From Enterobacter asburiae (GTDB lineage Bacteria > Pseudomonadota > Gammaproteobacteria > Enterobacterales > Enterobacteriaceae), in the NCBI RefSeq assembly GCF_024599655.1, contig NZ_CP102247.1:186001-250000 (forward strand): a stretch of DNA of 64,000 bases. The letters run 5' to 3'. A program made the translations under genes and the position numbers. The notes under the pieces were generated by a model. The model saw nothing but the letters and a program-made list of their open reading frames with translations. It had not been told where the DNA came from and did not search any database. Positions 44,722 to 52,898 of this stretch are shown piece by piece; position 1 is the stretch's first letter, and every line of letters begins with the position of its first letter.

Positions 44722-45543
44722 TCAATCCATTACGTTGATTTTTAACAGATCTTTTATCTGCGATTGCTTATCACTGTTTTGCAGCCAAATCGCATACAGC
44801 GGCCTGGTAAGCGTGGTGGAATCCATCACTGTGTGCAGCCCGGCTTTAGTGTCTGCCCAGCGAACGGGTAACCAGGTACAACCTTTCAGCAGGGACAGCT
44901 GCTGACAGGCGATCTCTGCAGAGCTGGTCGTTAACTGCGGAACATCATCAGGTGCAATCAATCCCGTCTCGTGCTGCTGAAAATCCGGCCCCCATTCCAG
45001 GCGCAAATAGGTCAGGTCTGCCTTCATCATCGAAGGTTCTGAGGCGTAAAGTGCCAGGCCAAACTGCCCCACAATCTGGCTGCTAAATTCGTCCATCTTG
45101 GGTGCTTCGGTGGTGATCAGAAGATCAAGCTGGCGCTCATGAAGTTGCTTAACCAGCGACTGCCGTTGTGCAATTCTGGCCTCAAATTGCAGGTGCCCGT
45201 GTGAGTGATATAGCCGGGTAAGCCACTGACTTAGCATGCATTCCCACAGAGAAGCGCTGGCCCCTATCGAGAACTCATTATGCCTCGAAGTATGTGCCAC
45301 CTCTTTACGTGCCGCCTGCCAGGTATTCATCAGCGTTTCTGCGTACGGCAGCAGTTTCTCGCCGGCAGGCGTTAAGCGAATATTGTTACGATGGCGGGTA
45401 AAAAGATTCACACCCAATTGATTTTCCAGCTGTCGAATACGAAAACTGACTGCTGACTGCGTCAGGTAAAGGGCTTCAGCTGCTCGCCCAAAGTGGCGTG
45501 TTCTGCTCACTTCAAGGAAAGTTTTAAGCAATTCCGTATCCAC
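44722..45543 (-). CDS. hdfR: LysR-family regulator HdfR
   Basis: H-NS-dependent repressor of the flagellar master operon flhDC in E. coli. N-terminal LysR winged helix-turn-helix (MDTELLKTFLEVSRTRHFGR, then TQSAVSFRIRQLENQLG) and a C-terminal effector-binding domain. It has 273 residues against 279 in E. coli, the difference being a few internal residues and a shorter end. Divergent from maoP and convergent with the rRNA operon. Confidence 0.95.
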   Translation of the reverse strand: MDTELLKTFLEVSRTRHFGRAAEALYLTQSAVSFRIRQLENQLGVNLFTRHRNNIRLTPAGEKLLPYAETLMNTWQAARKEVAHTSRHNEFSIGASASLWECMLSQWLTRLYHSHGHLQFEARIAQRQSLVKQLHERQLDLLITTEAPKMDEFSSQIVGQFGLALYASEPSMMKADLTYLRLEWGPDFQQHETGLIAPDDVPQLTTSSAEIACQQLSLLKGCTWLPVRWADTKAGLHTVMDSTTLTRPLYAIWLQNSDKQSQIKDLLKINVMD

Positions 45544-45661
45544 ATCTTTCTCCGCAAAATTATTTGTCGTTATGATTTAAATGTTTTGTTTTACACTCTG
45601 TCAAGCGTAACTAATACTCCGCGCCATAAATAGCTCGGCCAAAGAATTAGGAGCGTGTAGG

Positions 45662-46000
45662 ATGGCGGAAAGCTTTACGACGACTAATCGTTTTTTCGAC
45701 AATAAACATTATCCGCGCGGGTTCTCTCGTCACGGCGATTTCACCATCAAAGAAGCTCAACTGCTTGAGCGCCATGGTTATGCCTTTAACGAGCTGGATC
45801 TTGGGAAGCGTGAACCTGCTACCGAAGACGAAAAACAGTTTGTTTCTGTTTGCCGTGGTGAGCGTGAGCCGGAGTCTGAAGCGGAACGTGTATGGATCAA
45901 GTACATGGCGCGCATTAAGCGTCCAAAGCGCTTCCATACGCTGTCTGGCGGCAAGCCGCAGATGGAAGGTGCAGAAGACTACACCGAGTCTGATGACTAG
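45662..46000 (+). CDS. maoP: Macrodomain Ori protein MaoP
   Basis: 112-residue protein (formerly YifE) that, with the cis-acting maoS site in its own control region, insulates the Ori macrodomain of the chromosome in E. coli. It is rich in charged residues and has no membrane segment. Length and start match E. coli. The 118-base hdfR-maoP gap should hold maoS, which I did not pinpoint. Confidence 0.94.
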   Translation: MAESFTTTNRFFDNKHYPRGFSRHGDFTIKEAQLLERHGYAFNELDLGKREPATEDEKQFVSVCRGEREPESEAERVWIKYMARIKRPKRFHTLSGGKPQMEGAEDYTESDD

Positions 46001-46009
46001 AATGAAGAG

Positions 46010-46032
46010 AAGGGGCTACGGCCCCTTTTTTT
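46010..46032. terminator. Terminator between maoP and comM
   Basis: AAGGGGC-TAC-GGCCCCTTTTTTT, ten bases after the maoP stop and touching the comM stop codon; the A/T flanks suit mainly the maoP direction. Confidence 0.85.
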
Positions 46033-47551
46033 ATGCCAGCAATTTCTGCAAATGCAGCAGTAAACGATCGATAGCGCGGTAGCTCAGCGCCTCCTGCAAA
46101 TGTTTCCTCTCAATGTCAGTGCATCCCTCCACGTCAGCAATGGTTCTGGCCACTTTCAACAAACGCTGCCACGCACGTATGGACAGCCCGAACCGCGTCA
46201 ACGTCTCCTCCAGCCATCCCGCATCCTCGACGTTAAGAGAACAGAACTGTCGGATCCCGGCATTATCCAGCCGCGCATTCAGCCTGTTCTGACGAGCGTA
46301 CTGCCGCGTCTGGGCTGCAATCACCCGCTCGCGTACATCCGCTGAGCTTTCACCCGTTATACCCGTTTGCCTGAGCAGACCCGGCGGGGGAAGGGGGATT
46401 TCGAGGGATAAATCGAAACGGTCGAGGAACGGGCCGGATAACTTACCCAGATAGCGTAACGTCTGCTCTGGCGTACAGCGGTTATGGTTGCCCTGGTAGT
46501 GACCCGTCGGGCTGGGATTCATCGCCGCGACCAGCTGAAACCGCGCGGGATAGCTTATTTTGGCTCGCGTACGTGAGATATGTATCTCGCCGGATTCAAT
46601 GGGCTCCCTCAGTGCATCCAGCACGCGGCGCTCAAACTCCGGCAGCTCATCAAGAAACAGAATGCCATTGTGTGCCAGCGAGATCTCTCCCGGCCCGGGG
46701 ATAGACCCTCCGCCGACCATTGCCGTCAGTGAAGCGCTATGGTGCGGGGAACGAAAAGGACGACGGCGCCACTGTTTTTGCAACGACGTCGAACTGATAA
46801 GGCTGTATATGGCGGCGCTTTCCAGCGCTTCATGATTATTAAGCGGTGGAAGCAACCCACTCAACCTGCTTGCCAGCATTGTTTTACCCGTACCCGGCGG
46901 ACCAATTAACAAAAGGTTGTGTCCACCTGCAGCCGTAATCTCCAGCGCCCGTTTCCCTTGCTCTTGCCCCATAATCTCGCTGAGATCCTCTGGAGCATCC
47001 GCTATAGCATCATCACATTCCTCCGGCTCGGACAGTTCATGTCGCCCTTCCAGCCAGGCACAAACTTCCTGTAAATGCCCCGCGATGAGGCACCCCTTCT
47101 CGGCGATAAGACTCACTTCTGATGCGTTTTCATTGGCGACAATGATTTGCCGCCCTGCACGTATGGCTTCCAGCGCTCCCGATATCGCCCCGGGAACGCC
47201 TCTTAACGCGCCTGTAAGCGCGAGTTCGCCAACGAACTCATACGAGCCTAGCCGTGTCGTATTAAGCTGCTCAGAAGCCGCGAGAAGGGCAATTGCGATA
47301 GGTAAATCGTATCGTCCCCCCTCTTTAGGCAGGTCGGCGGGAGCAAGGTTGATGGTGATCTTCTTCGCGGGGAAGGCATAACCGCTATTTATTATTGCGC
47401 TGCGTACGCGATCCCTGGCCTCCTTAACCGTCGTTTCAGGTAACCCGACAAGCGTGAGTCCGGGGAGTCCGTTACTCAAATGAACCTCGACGGAAATAAG
47501 CGGTGCCTTTACCCCGAGAGCCGCACGCGTATAAACAACTGACAGTGACAT
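46031..47551 (-). CDS. comM: YifB/ComM family AAA+ ATPase
   Basis: Magnesium-chelatase-like AAA+ protein; the Vibrio orthologue ComM is a branch-migration helicase used in natural transformation. An N-terminal Lon-protease-like domain (about 1-165, no catalytic activity expected) precedes the ATPase core with Walker A LLIGPPGTGKTML and Walker B ILFLDELPEF, and a C-terminal Mg-chelatase domain. ATG 47551 (MSLSVVYTR) has AGGAGG eight bases upstream; the in-frame GTG two codons earlier is too close to it. It has 506 residues as in E. coli YifB. Confidence 0.93.
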   Translation of the reverse strand: MSLSVVYTRAALGVKAPLISVEVHLSNGLPGLTLVGLPETTVKEARDRVRSAIINSGYAFPAKKITINLAPADLPKEGGRYDLPIAIALLAASEQLNTTRLGSYEFVGELALTGALRGVPGAISGALEAIRAGRQIIVANENASEVSLIAEKGCLIAGHLQEVCAWLEGRHELSEPEECDDAIADAPEDLSEIMGQEQGKRALEITAAGGHNLLLIGPPGTGKTMLASRLSGLLPPLNNHEALESAAIYSLISSTSLQKQWRRRPFRSPHHSASLTAMVGGGSIPGPGEISLAHNGILFLDELPEFERRVLDALREPIESGEIHISRTRAKISYPARFQLVAAMNPSPTGHYQGNHNRCTPEQTLRYLGKLSGPFLDRFDLSLEIPLPPPGLLRQTGITGESSADVRERVIAAQTRQYARQNRLNARLDNAGIRQFCSLNVEDAGWLEETLTRFGLSIRAWQRLLKVARTIADVEGCTDIERKHLQEALSYRAIDRLLLHLQKLLA

Positions 47552-47825
47552 TTGCACTACCTCCTGGGGTAACTATGCCAGTGCCTGTTTTGTCTGTTTA
47601 GCGTCATTTTGCGAATTTACGCCGCCTGTTCAGAGATTTTAAGCGCACACTGAAACCATTGCATAACCGTGGAAGCCTCCTCGCAGAATGTAAAAAACCC
47701 CGTTTTGACGCTTAAAACCGCAGTAAAAAAATGAAAAATATTCATTTTCTATTTTCCTCATATAAAACAACGATTTTAAGAAATATGATTTGCTGGCTAA
47801 TCAAATGAGCCATAAATAAATCTTG

Positions 47826-47892
47826 TGTTTGTTTTGAATTCTGTGATAACTCTTTAGGTATTCCTTCGAACAAGATGCAGAAAGAACTGAAA
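47826..47892 (+). promoter_or_regulatory. ilv operon promoter region
   Basis: The 341-base gap upstream of ilvL is A/T-rich. The last part (TTTTGAATTCTGTGATAAC, then TTTAGGTATTCCTTCGAAC) resembles the E. coli ilvGp2 promoter and transcript start. Exact -10 and -35 boxes are not assigned. Confidence 0.55.
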
Positions 47893-47991
47893 ATGACAGC
47901 CCTTCTACGAGTGATTAGCCTGGTCGTGATTAGCGTGGTGGTGATTATTATCCCACCGTGCGGGGCTGCACTTGGACGAGGAAAGGCTTAG
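47893..47991 (+). CDS. ilvL: ilvGMEDA leader peptide
   Basis: 32-residue peptide, MTALLRVISLVVISVVVIII followed by PPCGAALGRGKA, apparently the same as in E. coli. Its run of Leu, Val and Ile codons lets ribosomes sense all three charged branched-chain tRNAs and set the fold of the following attenuator. Confidence 0.95.
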   Translation: MTALLRVISLVVISVVVIIIPPCGAALGRGKA

Positions 47992-48013
47992 AAATCAAGC
48001 CTTAACGAACTAA

Positions 48014-48046
48014 GACCCCCGCACCGAAAGGTCCGGGGGTTTTTTT
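48014..48046 (+). terminator. ilv operon attenuator
   Basis: GACCCCCGCACC-GAAA-GGTCCGGGGG followed by a T-run, 23 bases after ilvL. It is the intrinsic terminator that ribosome stalling on ilvL is expected to disrupt. Confidence 0.92.
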
Positions 48047-48077
48047 ATGACTAAAAAACGTAAATGAGGAGCAGAGC

Positions 48078-48128
48078 ATGACGGCTAGCACAAAATTCTG
48101 TTTCTCCCGATTTATGACGGGGAACTAA
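48078..48128 (+). CDS. ilvX: Small protein IlvX
   Basis: 16-residue ORF (MTASTKFCFSRFMTGN) with an AGGAG ribosome site six bases upstream, between the attenuator and ilvG. E. coli IlvX is MNNSTKFCFSRFRTGN, so 13 of 16 residues agree, including the C-terminal TGN. Its function is unknown; it ends two bases before the ilvG start and may couple translation. Confidence 0.85.
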   Translation: MTASTKFCFSRFMTGN

Positions 48129-48130
48129 CT

Positions 48131-49777
48131 ATGAATGGGGCACAGTGGGTAGTACATGCGTTGCGCGCGCAGGGAGTCGAAACAGTATTCGGTTATCCGG
48201 GTGGCGCAATTATGCCGATTTACGATGCACTGTATGACGGCGGCGTGGAACATCTCTTGTGCCGGCACGAGCAGGGTGCAGCGATGGCTGCCATTGGTTA
48301 CGCCCGTGCCACGGGCAAAACCGGTGTCTGCATGGCCACTTCAGGCCCGGGCGCAACTAACCTCATCACTGGCCTGGCTGACGCGCTGCTGGATTCCGTT
48401 CCCGTTGTCGCCATCACCGGGCAGGTGGCGTCTCCGTTCATCGGTACCGATGCTTTCCAGGAAGTCGACGTCCTCGGTTTATCGCTGGCCTGCACCAAAC
48501 ACAGCTTCCTCGTTCAGTCTCTGGAAGAGCTGCCGCGCGTAATGGCAGAAGCGTTCGAAGTGGCAAGTTCCGGCCGTCCTGGTCCGGTTCTGGTCGATAT
48601 CCCGAAAGATATCCAGGTGGCGCTTGGCGATCTGGAACCGCACTTCTCTACCGTTGAAAGCGACGATGCGTTTCCGGATGCGGAAGTGGAAGAGGCCCGT
48701 CAGATGCTGGCGCAGGCGAAACAGCCGATGCTGTACGTCGGCGGTGGCGTCGGCATGGCGCAGGCCGTTCCAGCCCTGCGCGAATTTATCGCAACAACGC
48801 AGATGCCAGCGACCTGCACGCTGAAAGGTCTCGGTGCTGTCGATGCGGATTATCCATACTATCTGGGCATGCTGGGGATGCACGGCACCAAAGCGGCAAA
48901 CCTGGCGGTGCAGGAGTGCGATCTGCTCATCGCCGTAGGTGCCCGTTTTGACGACCGCGTTACCGGCAAGCTGAATACCTTTGCGCCGAACGCCAAAGTC
49001 ATCCATATGGATATCGACCCGGCGGAGATGAACAAGCTGCGCCAGGCGCACGTTGCGCTGCAGGGCGATCTCAACGCGCTGTTACCGGCATTGCAGCAGC
49101 CGCTGGAAATCAACGCATGGCGTCAGCACACCGCAGACATGCGCGCCGAGCACGCCTGGCGTTACGACCACCCCGGCGAGGCCATCTACGCGCCGCTGCT
49201 GTTGAAGCAGTTGTCCGACCGTAAACCGGCTGACAGTGTCGTCACTACCGACGTAGGCCAGCACCAGATGTGGTCCGCGCAGCACATGACCTACACCCGC
49301 CCGGAAAATTTCATCACCTCCAGCGGGTTAGGGACGATGGGCTTCGGTCTGCCAGCAGCCGTTGGCGCACAGGTTGCCCGCCCGAACGATACCGTTATCT
49401 GTATCTCCGGTGACGGCTCCTTCATGATGAACGTTCAGGAGCTGGGCACCGTTAAGCGTAAGCGGTTGCCGCTGAAAATCGTCTTGCTCGACAACCAGCG
49501 TTTAGGGATGGTTCGCCAGTGGCAGCAGCTGTTCTTCCAGGAGCGTTACAGCGAAACGACGCTCACCGACAACCCCGATTTCCTCACCCTGGCCAGCGCC
49601 TTCGGCATCCCTGGCCAGCACATCACCCGTAAAGATCAGGTTGAAGCGGCGCTCGACACCATGCTGAACAGCGATGGGCCTTACCTGCTTCATGTCTCAA
49701 TCGACGAACTCGAGAACGTCTGGCCGTTGGTACCGCCTGGTGCCAGTAACTCACAAATGATGGAGAAATTATCATGA
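48131..49777 (+). CDS. ilvG: Acetolactate synthase II, large subunit
   Basis: ThDP-dependent enzyme that condenses two pyruvates or pyruvate plus 2-oxobutyrate, the first common step of valine and isoleucine synthesis. Three domains typical of the family; catalytic Glu47 in CRHEQGAAM; ThDP/Mg motif GDGSFMMN (near 430). The reading frame is intact over 548 residues, unlike E. coli K-12, where a frameshift inactivates ilvG, so valine-resistant AHAS II should be active. The stop overlaps the ilvM start. Confidence 0.98.
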   Translation: MNGAQWVVHALRAQGVETVFGYPGGAIMPIYDALYDGGVEHLLCRHEQGAAMAAIGYARATGKTGVCMATSGPGATNLITGLADALLDSVPVVAITGQVASPFIGTDAFQEVDVLGLSLACTKHSFLVQSLEELPRVMAEAFEVASSGRPGPVLVDIPKDIQVALGDLEPHFSTVESDDAFPDAEVEEARQMLAQAKQPMLYVGGGVGMAQAVPALREFIATTQMPATCTLKGLGAVDADYPYYLGMLGMHGTKAANLAVQECDLLIAVGARFDDRVTGKLNTFAPNAKVIHMDIDPAEMNKLRQAHVALQGDLNALLPALQQPLEINAWRQHTADMRAEHAWRYDHPGEAIYAPLLLKQLSDRKPADSVVTTDVGQHQMWSAQHMTYTRPENFITSSGLGTMGFGLPAAVGAQVARPNDTVICISGDGSFMMNVQELGTVKRKRLPLKIVLLDNQRLGMVRQWQQLFFQERYSETTLTDNPDFLTLASAFGIPGQHITRKDQVEAALDTMLNSDGPYLLHVSIDELENVWPLVPPGASNSQMMEKLS

Positions 49778-50037
49778 TGCAGCATCAGGTCGCCGTACAG
49801 GCTCGCTTCAACCCGGAAACCTTAGAACGCGTTTTGCGTGTGGTGCGTCATCGTGGTTTTCAGATTTGCTCTATGAATATGGAAACGGCCACAGACGCTC
49901 AGAACATCAGTATCGAATTAACCGTTGCCAGCCCGCGGCCGGTCGACTTACTGTTTAGTCAGTTATCAAAGCTGGTAGACGTTGCCCATGTTGCCATCTG
50001 CCAGAGCACAACCACATCACAACAAATCCGCGCTTGA
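49774..50037 (+). CDS. ilvM: Acetolactate synthase II, small subunit
   Basis: 87-residue ACT-domain regulatory subunit that activates and stabilises IlvG. ATG 49774 overlaps the ilvG stop by four bases (ATGA), implying translational coupling. Sequence and length match E. coli IlvM (MMQHQVAVQARFNPETLERV at the start). Confidence 0.97.
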   Translation: MMQHQVAVQARFNPETLERVLRVVRHRGFQICSMNMETATDAQNISIELTVASPRPVDLLFSQLSKLVDVAHVAICQSTTTSQQIRA

Positions 50038-50055
50038 GCGTGACAGGACGAAAAA

Positions 50056-50985
50056 ATGACGACAAAAAAAGCTGATTACATTTGGTTCAACGGTGAGATG
50101 GTTCGCTGGGAGGACGCGAAGGTCCACGTGATGTCCCACGCGCTGCACTACGGTACCTCCGTATTTGAAGGCATCCGCTGCTACGATTCTCACAAAGGGC
50201 CAGTGGTGTTCCGCCATCGCGAACACATGCAGCGTCTGCATGACTCAGCCAAAATTTATCGTTTTCCGGTTTCTCAAAGCGTCGACGAGCTGATGGAAGC
50301 CTGTCGCGACGTGATCCGTAAAAACAACCTGACCAGCGCCTATATTCGTCCGCTGGTGTTCGTGGGCGACGTCGGCATGGGCGTGAACCCGCCAGCCGGT
50401 TATAACACCGATGTGATCATTGCCGCGTTCCCATGGGGTGCCTACCTGGGTGCAGAAGCCCTGGAGCAGGGGATCGACGCAATGGTCTCTTCCTGGAACC
50501 GCGTGGCGCCAAACACCATCCCGACCGCCGCGAAAGCAGGCGGTAACTACCTTTCTTCCCTGCTGGTCGGTAGCGAAGCGCGCCGCCACGGCTATCAGGA
50601 AGGTATCGCCCTGGACGTGAACGGCTACATCTCTGAAGGCGCGGGCGAAAACCTGTTTGAAGTGAAAGACGGTATTCTGTTCACGCCGCCGTTTACCTCG
50701 TCCGCGCTGCCGGGCATCACCCGTGACGCCATCATCAAGCTGGCGAAAGATCTGGGTATCGAAGTGCGCGAGCAGGTGCTGTCCCGCGAATCCCTGTATC
50801 TGGCCGATGAAGTGTTCATGTCCGGTACCGCGGCTGAAATCACGCCGGTGCGCAGCGTAGACGGTATCCAGGTGGGCGAAGGCCGCTGTGGCCCGGTCAC
50901 CAAACGCATTCAGCAAGCGTTCTTTGGCCTCTTCACCGGCGAGACAGAAGATAAATACGGCTGGTTGGATCAGGTTAATCACTAA
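50056..50985 (+). CDS. ilvE: Branched-chain amino acid aminotransferase
   Basis: Fold-type IV PLP enzyme that carries out the last step of Ile, Val and Leu synthesis. It has 309 residues; the PLP lysine is Lys160 in AAKAGGNYLSS. A GGACG ribosome site precedes the ATG, 18 bases after ilvM. Confidence 0.98.
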   Translation: MTTKKADYIWFNGEMVRWEDAKVHVMSHALHYGTSVFEGIRCYDSHKGPVVFRHREHMQRLHDSAKIYRFPVSQSVDELMEACRDVIRKNNLTSAYIRPLVFVGDVGMGVNPPAGYNTDVIIAAFPWGAYLGAEALEQGIDAMVSSWNRVAPNTIPTAAKAGGNYLSSLLVGSEARRHGYQEGIALDVNGYISEGAGENLFEVKDGILFTPPFTSSALPGITRDAIIKLAKDLGIEVREQVLSRESLYLADEVFMSGTAAEITPVRSVDGIQVGEGRCGPVTKRIQQAFFGLFTGETEDKYGWLDQVNH

Positions 50986-51045
50986 GCATAAATTTGGGAC
51001 GGCACGCACCGTCCCATTAAATAGTCAGACGGGAGTAAATAAAGC

Positions 51046-52896
51046 ATGCCTAAGTATCGTTCAGCCACCACCACCCACGGCCGTAATATGGCGGGTGCCC
51101 GCGCACTGTGGCGCGCCACCGGAATGACCGACGCCGATTTCGGCAAGCCGATTATCGCCGTGGTGAACTCCTTCACCCAGTTCGTACCGGGCCACGTGCA
51201 CCTGCGCGATCTCGGCAAACTGGTTGCCGAGCAAATCGAAGCCTCCGGCGGCGTGGCGAAAGAGTTCAACACCATTGCGGTGGATGACGGTATCGCGATG
51301 GGCCACGGGGGCATGCTCTATTCACTGCCGTCGCGCGAGCTGATCGCCGACTCGGTTGAGTACATGGTTAACGCCCACTGCGCCGATGCGATGGTCTGCA
51401 TCTCCAACTGTGACAAAATCACCCCGGGGATGCTGATGGCCTCCCTGCGCCTGAATATTCCGGTGATCTTCGTCTCCGGCGGTCCAATGGAAGCGGGGAA
51501 AACCAAGCTCTCCGACAAAATCATCAAGCTCGACCTGGTTGATGCGATGATCCAGGGCGCGGACCCGAAAGTCTCTGACGAGCAGAGTGACCAGGTGGAA
51601 CGCTCCGCGTGTCCGACCTGCGGCTCCTGTTCCGGTATGTTCACGGCGAACTCCATGAACTGCTTGACCGAAGCGCTGGGCCTTTCTCAGCCGGGTAACG
51701 GCTCGCTGCTGGCGACCCACGCCGACCGTAAGCAACTGTTCCTCAATGCCGGTAAGCGCATCGTTGAGCTGACCAAACGCTACTACGAGCAGGACGACGC
51801 CAGCGCGCTGCCGCGCAACATCGCCAGCAAGGCCGCGTTCGAAAACGCCATGACGCTGGATATCGCCATGGGCGGCTCCACCAACACCGTTCTGCACCTG
51901 CTGGCCGCCGCGCAGGAAGCCGAAATCGACTTCACCATGAACGACATCGACAAGCTGTCCCGCAAGGTGCCGCAGCTGTGTAAGGTCGCACCGAGTACCC
52001 AGAAATATCATATGGAAGACGTACACCGCGCGGGCGGCGTGCTGGGCATTCTGGGCGAGCTGGATCGCGCCGGGCTGCTGAACCGTGACGTGAAAAACGT
52101 GCTTGGCCTGACGCTGCCTGAGTCGCTGGACCAGTACGACGTGATGCTGACCAAAGACGACGCGGTGAAAAAGATGTTCCGTGCGGGTCCAGCGGGTATT
52201 CGTACCACCCAGGCGTTCTCGCAGGACTGCCGCTGGGATACCCTGGACGATGACCGCGCCGAAGGCTGCATCCGCTCGCTGGAACACGCCTACAGCAAAG
52301 ACGGCGGTCTGGCCGTGCTGTACGGTAACTTTGCGGAAAACGGCTGCATCGTGAAAACCGCAGGCGTGGATGACAGCATCCTGAAATTCACCGGTCCGGC
52401 GAAGGTGTACGAAAGCCAGGATGAAGCGGTAGACGCGATCCTCGGCGGTAAAGTGGTGGAAGGCGACGTGGTTGTCATCCGTTATGAAGGGCCGAAAGGC
52501 GGCCCGGGCATGCAGGAGATGCTCTACCCAACCACCTTCCTGAAATCGATGGGCCTCGGTAAAGCCTGCGCGCTGATCACCGACGGGCGTTTCTCCGGCG
52601 GCACCTCTGGTCTCTCCATCGGCCACGTTTCACCGGAAGCGGCAAGCGGCGGCAACATTGCCATCATCGAAGACGGCGACCTGATCGAAATCGACATTCC
52701 GAATCGCGGCATTCAGCTCAAGCTGAGCGACCAGGAAATTGCGGCCCGTCGTGAAGCGCAGGAAGCCCGCGGCGACAAAGCCTGGACGCCGAAAGACCGC
52801 CAGCGTGAAGTCTCCTTCGCCCTGCGCGCCTACGCGAGCCTTGCCACCAGTGCAGATAAAGGCGCGGTGCGCGATAAATCTAAACTTGGGGGCTAA
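51046..52896 (+). CDS. ilvD: Dihydroxy-acid dehydratase
   Basis: [4Fe-4S] dehydratase that converts dihydroxy acids to 2-oxo acids, the third step of Ile/Val synthesis, oxygen- and superoxide-sensitive. Cluster ligands are in SNCDKITPG and CPTCGSCSGMFTANSM. It has 616 residues, as in E. coli. The stop codon overlaps the ATG-ATG cluster that starts ilvA. Confidence 0.98.
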   Translation: MPKYRSATTTHGRNMAGARALWRATGMTDADFGKPIIAVVNSFTQFVPGHVHLRDLGKLVAEQIEASGGVAKEFNTIAVDDGIAMGHGGMLYSLPSRELIADSVEYMVNAHCADAMVCISNCDKITPGMLMASLRLNIPVIFVSGGPMEAGKTKLSDKIIKLDLVDAMIQGADPKVSDEQSDQVERSACPTCGSCSGMFTANSMNCLTEALGLSQPGNGSLLATHADRKQLFLNAGKRIVELTKRYYEQDDASALPRNIASKAAFENAMTLDIAMGGSTNTVLHLLAAAQEAEIDFTMNDIDKLSRKVPQLCKVAPSTQKYHMEDVHRAGGVLGILGELDRAGLLNRDVKNVLGLTLPESLDQYDVMLTKDDAVKKMFRAGPAGIRTTQAFSQDCRWDTLDDDRAEGCIRSLEHAYSKDGGLAVLYGNFAENGCIVKTAGVDDSILKFTGPAKVYESQDEAVDAILGGKVVEGDVVVIRYEGPKGGPGMQEMLYPTTFLKSMGLGKACALITDGRFSGGTSGLSIGHVSPEAASGGNIAIIEDGDLIEIDIPNRGIQLKLSDQEIAARREAQEARGDKAWTPKDRQREVSFALRAYASLATSADKGAVRDKSKLGG

Positions 52897-52898
52897 TG

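Noticed and set aside
51322..52626. 434-codon open frame antisense to ilvD
   Set aside because: Shadow of ilvD with no supporting start signal or family resemblance.
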